Shown here: positions 60,306 to 64,000 of the stretch, one piece after another
Layout: each line of letters starts with the position of its first letter
Position numbering within the stretch: the first letter of the stretch is position 1
Source of the DNA: Litoribacter populi
Lineage (GTDB): Bacteria > Bacteroidota > Bacteroidia > Cytophagales > Cyclobacteriaceae
Assembly (NCBI RefSeq): GCF_007483685.1
Contig: NZ_VMKN01000001.1
Coordinates: forward strand, 1,972,393 to 2,036,392
Direction: 5' to 3'
DNA length: 64,000 nucleotides
Notes under the pieces: model-generated
Databases searched by the model: none
The model's input: only the letters and a program-made list of their open reading frames with translations
Told to the model about the DNA's origin: nothing
Made by a program: the position numbers and the translations under genes

Positions 60306-62432
60306 TCAATTTCCTACCTCAAAAGTCACTACTTCTCTCAAAACCTCACCATCCTCCGATACACCTTCAATTATTACCCTATAGGTACCCGGGGCATCCG
60401 AGGTATAGAAGTTTAAGGTTTTTCTTTCCTCATTTTTCAAATGTATGCTGGGATTCCAGTAGATGGTGCTACGAAGATCGGGTAAGTCATAATAATCCAT
60501 GTCCTCATGGGTGGGGGAATAGAAATTCCGAGTTCTGGAAAAACCCTGGGCCTGATGTACCACGATGTGTTTTCCCCCTTCTATATCAATTTCCTCCTCA
60601 TAACCGATATCGGTAAACATCGCGATTACCCCTCCGCCACCCCGGCCTCCATAGATTCCCGCAGCAGAGGGGCGTCTGATTATTTCCACTCTGCTGATAT
60701 CAAAAGGATTGATCATCTGAAGGGTGCTTTCAGGAATAGGCATGCCATCGAGCAAATACATAGGAGTACCCTGGCCTCTGATCGTGGCCGTAAATTCATT
60801 CATGCCCCTTCGGATGATTCGAAGCCCAGCAACCCTTCCCTGTAGGCTTTCTAAGATATTACCCGATGGAGCGACGGGAAGCTGTTTGCGAAACAATACC
60901 ATATCGGGCTGGGTATGAAGCCTGAAAGGCTTATGGATCTCAGACCTCCCTTCTACTACAATTTCATCTAAAAGCAATTCCCCGAGTTCCATAGCCCCAA
61001 TTTCTGCCTCTGTACGGCGAAACTGGTCCATTACGGTTCGGGTGTAGTTTTTTGGCGGCTTACTCTGGAGCCTAATCCGAGTATCAAGGATGGATGGTTT
61101 ATATTCATCTTCAGTCATTATGACTTCGACTTGTTCACGCCTGCCTCTATGGTCAGAACCTTGGATCACGACTGGGATCTCTCCTGCATAGTAAAAACCT
61201 CGAAAGGCAAATTCTCCATCTTCATCCGTATTGGTACTTACAAAGGTTTGGAAGCGGTCTTTTAACCACAATAAAGCCTCTCCGTTTTCTACAGGTTTTC
61301 CGTTTTTTACCAAATTGCCCCTGATATTGATTTCCTGTTCGTTTCCGTATCTAATTTGTGGAAATTTACCGCTAATTATTTCCTCCCAATCATACCTTTT
61401 CAGGCTTTGGTCTTGAAGCAATTCCTGAAGGGCATCCTGTCTATCTGTTTCGGAAGAGCTGAAATAATTACCAGCATTGGGTAGTGGGTTTTTTAACTCT
61501 GAGCTCAAATAAAGATAGCTGAGGATATTTTCCTGGTCTGGAATATAGGGGACAAAATTATCGACTGTTACAGCAAGTGAAACTTTTGCCAAAGCGCCTT
61601 CTTCCAAGCCCAAGGCATCTAATGAAAGCTGAACTTCCTCTCGGGATGAATAGGACTCTTTATCGGTTTCCGCTGAAAGTGAAACAGTTTGCTCTTTCTC
61701 GATAAAAAACAATTTCTCTGTGACTTGCTCTCCCTCTAGATCAATAAGGCTGAATTTGGCAATCCCATTATTGAATTCCTCCTTGGGTATGCGTATAGGT
61801 TCTTCTTCAGTTATGGCTTTTCTATATACCACCTTGTCACTTGATATGACAAGAAGTGTTACATCTTCTGTGTCAATATTCTCAATTGAAACATTTATGT
61901 TTTTCCCATCAATTTCAATTTGTAAACCACCTGCAGTTTGCTTTTGGGGTTGTACCGGTCTAGCCTTTTGCTCCAATTGCTCAACATCACTGTCTTCATC
62001 AAGGATTTGAATTTCCTTTTGGAAAAAGGTTTCTTCTCCAAAATTCCGCATCCATCGGGTGTAAGCTGTGATTTTGTAATTTCCTGCCTGCAAATCATCC
62101 GAAAGAGAAATGTCCCCATATGCTTCACCTTCTGAAATAGGTAAGGTTAATTTTTCCACCAAATCCCCAGCATGATCAATAAGGTCCACATATAAAACTC
62201 CGCTTCTCTCTGTAGCCTTAAGACTTGAAGACTGTAGGACATATGCTTTCAGCCAAACTATTTCTCCCCCCATATAATGGGGCTTATCCAGCTGGAGATA
62301 GACTTTTTCCGGATTGAAACTTTCCCTGTAGATCTTCAGGTTTTCCTCCAGCTTTTGGGTAAGCTCCTGAGCAGTCAGATTGGAGGTGATGAGAATGGAA
62401 AGTAGGGTTATAAGAAAGTTTAATTTGCGCAT
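60306..62432 (-). CDS. Exported MG2/TonB-plug surface protein of unknown function
   Basis: A 708-residue protein with a signal peptide (FLITLLSILITSNLTAQ). An N-terminal macroglobulin-like (MG2) domain (PEKVYLQLDKPHYMGGEIVWLKAYVLQ) comes first, then Ig-like regions, a CarboxypepD_reg-like domain (INIRGNLVKNGKPVENGEALL) and a TonB plug-like domain (NILESLQGRVAGLRIIRRGMNEFTATIRGQGTPMYLLDGMP ... DISRVEIIRRPSAAGIYGGRGGGGVIAMFT). No barrel follows. Such barrel-less plug proteins are common and unexplained in Bacteroidota. Its last codon abuts the truncated DUF3307. Confidence 0.87.
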   Translation of the reverse strand: MRKLNFLITLLSILITSNLTAQELTQKLEENLKIYRESFNPEKVYLQLDKPHYMGGEIVWLKAYVLQSSSLKATERSGVLYVDLIDHAGDLVEKLTLPISEGEAYGDISLSDDLQAGNYKITAYTRWMRNFGEETFFQKEIQILDEDSDVEQLEQKARPVQPQKQTAGGLQIEIDGKNINVSIENIDTEDVTLLVISSDKVVYRKAITEEEPIRIPKEEFNNGIAKFSLIDLEGEQVTEKLFFIEKEQTVSLSAETDKESYSSREEVQLSLDALGLEEGALAKVSLAVTVDNFVPYIPDQENILSYLYLSSELKNPLPNAGNYFSSSETDRQDALQELLQDQSLKRYDWEEIISGKFPQIRYGNEQEINIRGNLVKNGKPVENGEALLWLKDRFQTFVSTNTDEDGEFAFRGFYYAGEIPVVIQGSDHRGRREQVEVIMTEDEYKPSILDTRIRLQSKPPKNYTRTVMDQFRRTEAEIGAMELGELLLDEIVVEGRSEIHKPFRLHTQPDMVLFRKQLPVAPSGNILESLQGRVAGLRIIRRGMNEFTATIRGQGTPMYLLDGMPIPESTLQMINPFDISRVEIIRRPSAAGIYGGRGGGGVIAMFTDIGYEEEIDIEGGKHIVVHQAQGFSRTRNFYSPTHEDMDYYDLPDLRSTIYWNPSIHLKNEERKTLNFYTSDAPGTYRVIIEGVSEDGEVLREVVTFEVGN

Positions 62433-62516
62433 AAGTGATTAAGAGAACATTGGTCTCTTAATCAATACGTTAATAAAGATAAAAAGATTTTTGCCAAGTA
62501 ATTCCAATTTTTAGAA

Positions 62517-62531
62517 GATCCCAGTGGGATC
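62517..62531. repeat. 15-bp perfect palindrome in the gap before the P-type ATPase gene
   Basis: GATCCCA-G-TGGGATC. The word ATCAAAGTAG then occurs twice (62529-62538 and 62551-62560). The 269-base gap 62433-62701 has no gene. Confidence 0.5.
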
Positions 62532-62643
62532 AAAGTAGTGCCAAAACAGTATCAAAGTAGGGATACTTGGGCCACGCTTTCCGTTTTTAAATATATATTG
62601 GAATATTTATAGTCCGCGCTTTGTTAAGAGCTTGATGTTGCTT

Positions 62644-62680
62644 TTGCAATTGCCGTGCATGCACTATTTGCCTAACTTTC
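62644..62680 (+). promoter_or_regulatory. Probable promoter of the P1B ATPase gene with a degenerate TTGCAA-N5 site
   Basis: TTG (62650-62652), 20 bases, TAACTTTC (62673-62680; one mismatch to TANNTTTG). TTGCAA-N5-GTGCAT at 62644-62660 matches the candidate metal operator of the 18-20 kb genes in all but one of 12 half-site positions and overlaps the -33 element. Confidence 0.4.
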
Positions 62681-62701
62681 CTAAAAGTGCTCAAAAACTC
62701 A

Positions 62702-64000
62702 ATGAAAGATCAAAACCCGTCAGATATTCTAGAAAGCAATGAAAGTAAAGTTCAACCTGAACACACCTCTTTCCTTGATTCGGAGGGTTGTGGCTGTGAT
62801 GCCCATGCCTGCAGTACACATGAACCTGCCCCTTCCAGGTTTGACTGGAAAGTATACTGGAAGGCTGCCTTGAGTTTTGTGCTTCTGGCTTTGGGAATCG
62901 GCTTCGATTTTACTGAAGTGAACTGGTTTGAAGGTCCTTTTAGATTTTTATGGTATGTGTTGGCCTATGGGCTGGTGGCTTATGAAGTGATTGGTCCTGC
63001 TGCAAGAAGTTTGGTGAAGGGCTCCATCTTCAACGAGTTTTTCTTGATGACCATTGCTACCTTTGGCGCTTTCTATCTTGGTGAGTACGCTGAGGGAGTT
63101 GCTGTCATGCTATTTTATACCATTGGTGAACATGTGCAGGCCCTGGCGGTAAGAAGATCCAAGAACAGCATCAAAGACCTAATCGATGCGCGTCCTGACA
63201 CGGCTTTTGTCAAAAGAAACGGGGTATTTACAGCAGTTGACCCCAAACAAGTACGAGTAGGTGAGACTATCCAGGTAAAAGCCGGTGAAAAGGTGGTGCT
63301 TGACGGCGAACTGCAATCTGGCCCGGCTGAGTTTAATACTGCTGCCTTGACTGGTGAATCCCTCCCGCGGGTATTTGACCAAGGTAGCAAAGTGTTATCA
63401 GGTATGATAAACCTGAGCAGCCTTGTCGAACTGAAAGTTTCCTCCCGTTTTGAAGATAGCACCTTGTCCAGGATTCTTTATTTAGTGGAGGAAGCGGGCT
63501 CACGCAAGGCAACCACTCAAAAGTTTATAAGCAAGTTTGCCAAGATTTATACCCCGATTGTTGTCTTATTGGCGCTTGGGTTATTGCTGTTTCCGATTTT
63601 ATTTGTTTCTGAATATGTCTTTCAGGATTGGCTTTACAGATCTCTTGTTTTTCTTGTGATTTCCTGCCCATGTGCCCTGGTGATCTCCATTCCTTTGGGG
63701 TATTTCGGCGGACTGGGAGCTGGAGCCCAAAATGGCATATTGTTCAAAGGAGCCAATTATCTTGACGTTTTGGCCAAGGTGGAAACTGTGGTTTTTGATA
63801 AGACAGGCACTTTGACAGAAGCCCGGCTGAAGGTATCTGATGTCTTTCCGAAAAGCTTTGGAGATACCGATATAGCTCTTTTGAATAGAGTAGTGGCCTT
63901 GGAGAAGACATCCAACCACCCGGTTGCCCAGGCTATTGTTGCGCATTTTGGACAGGGTGACTCGACTGTAGATCTACTAAACGTGAGGGAACATGCTGGA
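62702..64000 (+). CDS. Heavy-metal-transporting P1B-type ATPase (3' end outside the window)
   Basis: 433 codons are visible. The N-terminus has no HMA domain but a short Cys/His stretch (EGCGCDAHACSTHEP). Then membrane helices, the actuator motif TGES (217-220), the metal-binding SCPCALV (Cys322, Cys324) in the sixth helix and the phosphorylation motif DKTGT (Asp366). CPC with this layout suits zinc/cadmium/lead (ZntA/CadA) transport. The ATP-binding domain is cut by the window edge. No ORF end was available, so it is easily missed by simple ORF lists. Confidence 0.94.
   Translation, partial: MKDQNPSDILESNESKVQPEHTSFLDSEGCGCDAHACSTHEPAPSRFDWKVYWKAALSFVLLALGIGFDFTEVNWFEGPFRFLWYVLAYGLVAYEVIGPAARSLVKGSIFNEFFLMTIATFGAFYLGEYAEGVAVMLFYTIGEHVQALAVRRSKNSIKDLIDARPDTAFVKRNGVFTAVDPKQVRVGETIQVKAGEKVVLDGELQSGPAEFNTAALTGESLPRVFDQGSKVLSGMINLSSLVELKVSSRFEDSTLSRILYLVEEAGSRKATTQKFISKFAKIYTPIVVLLALGLLLFPILFVSEYVFQDWLYRSLVFLVISCPCALVISIPLGYFGGLGAGAQNGILFKGANYLDVLAKVETVVFDKTGTLTEARLKVSDVFPKSFGDTDIALLNRVVALEKTSNHPVAQAIVAHFGQGDSTVDLLNVREHAG

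Overview
This 64-kb window comes from a Bacteroidota chromosome, most likely a Cytophagales member close to the Cyclobacteriaceae/Algoriphagus group (inferred). The signs are SusC/SusD/SusE outer-membrane proteins, three proteins with type IX secretion (T9SS) sorting tails, the gene order rpsF-rpsR-rplI without priB, promoters of the Bacteroidota type (TTTG, about 20 bases, TANNTTTG), and a tRNA gene with no encoded CCA. No transposase, integrase, prophage, CRISPR array or rRNA gene was seen. It is an ordinary chromosomal segment with several decayed genes and clusters of short DNA sites.

Layout. 1-5.2 kb: a partial GSCFA gene, the rpsF-rpsR-rplI operon, a coiled-coil membrane protein, two methyltransferases, apaG and ung. 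5.2-10.1 kb: a minus-strand cell-cycle and envelope cluster (metallo-hydrolase, parA, parB, DUF5683, dapB, lepB). 10.3-13.8 kb: pyrG and yidC. 14.0-16.6 kb: a small unknown gene, the CCA-adding enzyme and a TPR protein. 16.7-21.7 kb: a secreted M24 peptidase, then a TonB-dependent receptor and a His/Asp-rich DUF4625-type lipoprotein, both with the same palindromic site in their promoters; together they look like a metal (probably zinc) uptake unit. 21.8-32.8 kb: a DEAD-box helicase, an M50 protease, a HAD hydrolase, a CAU tRNA with a broken partial copy beside it, a rhodanese, two T9SS-exported proteins, a PASTA protein, a NifU-type protein and Mrp. 32.9-37.7 kb: dnaG, ribBA, an unknown secreted protein and surE. 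37.7-42.7 kb: a gene-free stretch with 11-bp iterons, a solute-binding-like protein, DUF4269, GNAT, a creatininase, two tandem GyrI-like proteins (one broken by a stop codon) and hemG.

42.8-58.3 kb is an alpha-glucan utilisation locus. On the minus strand lie an SLC45-like MFS sugar transporter, a GH13 lipoprotein, a GH31 alpha-glucosidase and a LacI regulator. On the plus strand lie susC, susD, susE and a T9SS-exported GH13 amylase. LacI-type operators sit before the GH31 gene and before susC. The inferred logic is starch capture and cutting at the surface, import through SusCD, cutting to maltose and glucose by the lipoprotein amylase and GH31, uptake by the MFS protein, and repression of both arms by LacI.

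58.4-64 kb: a luciferase-like monooxygenase faces a decaying SatD-DUF3307 pair across three evenly spaced 20-bp palindromes. Then come an MG2/TonB-plug surface protein and the 5' part of a zinc/cadmium-type P1B ATPase. The least explained signals are the TTGCAA-N5-TTGCAA sites around the receptor and lipoprotein, the 11-bp iterons at 37.85 kb, the tRNA copy carrying two palindromes at 25.0 kb, and the palindrome triplet before satD.
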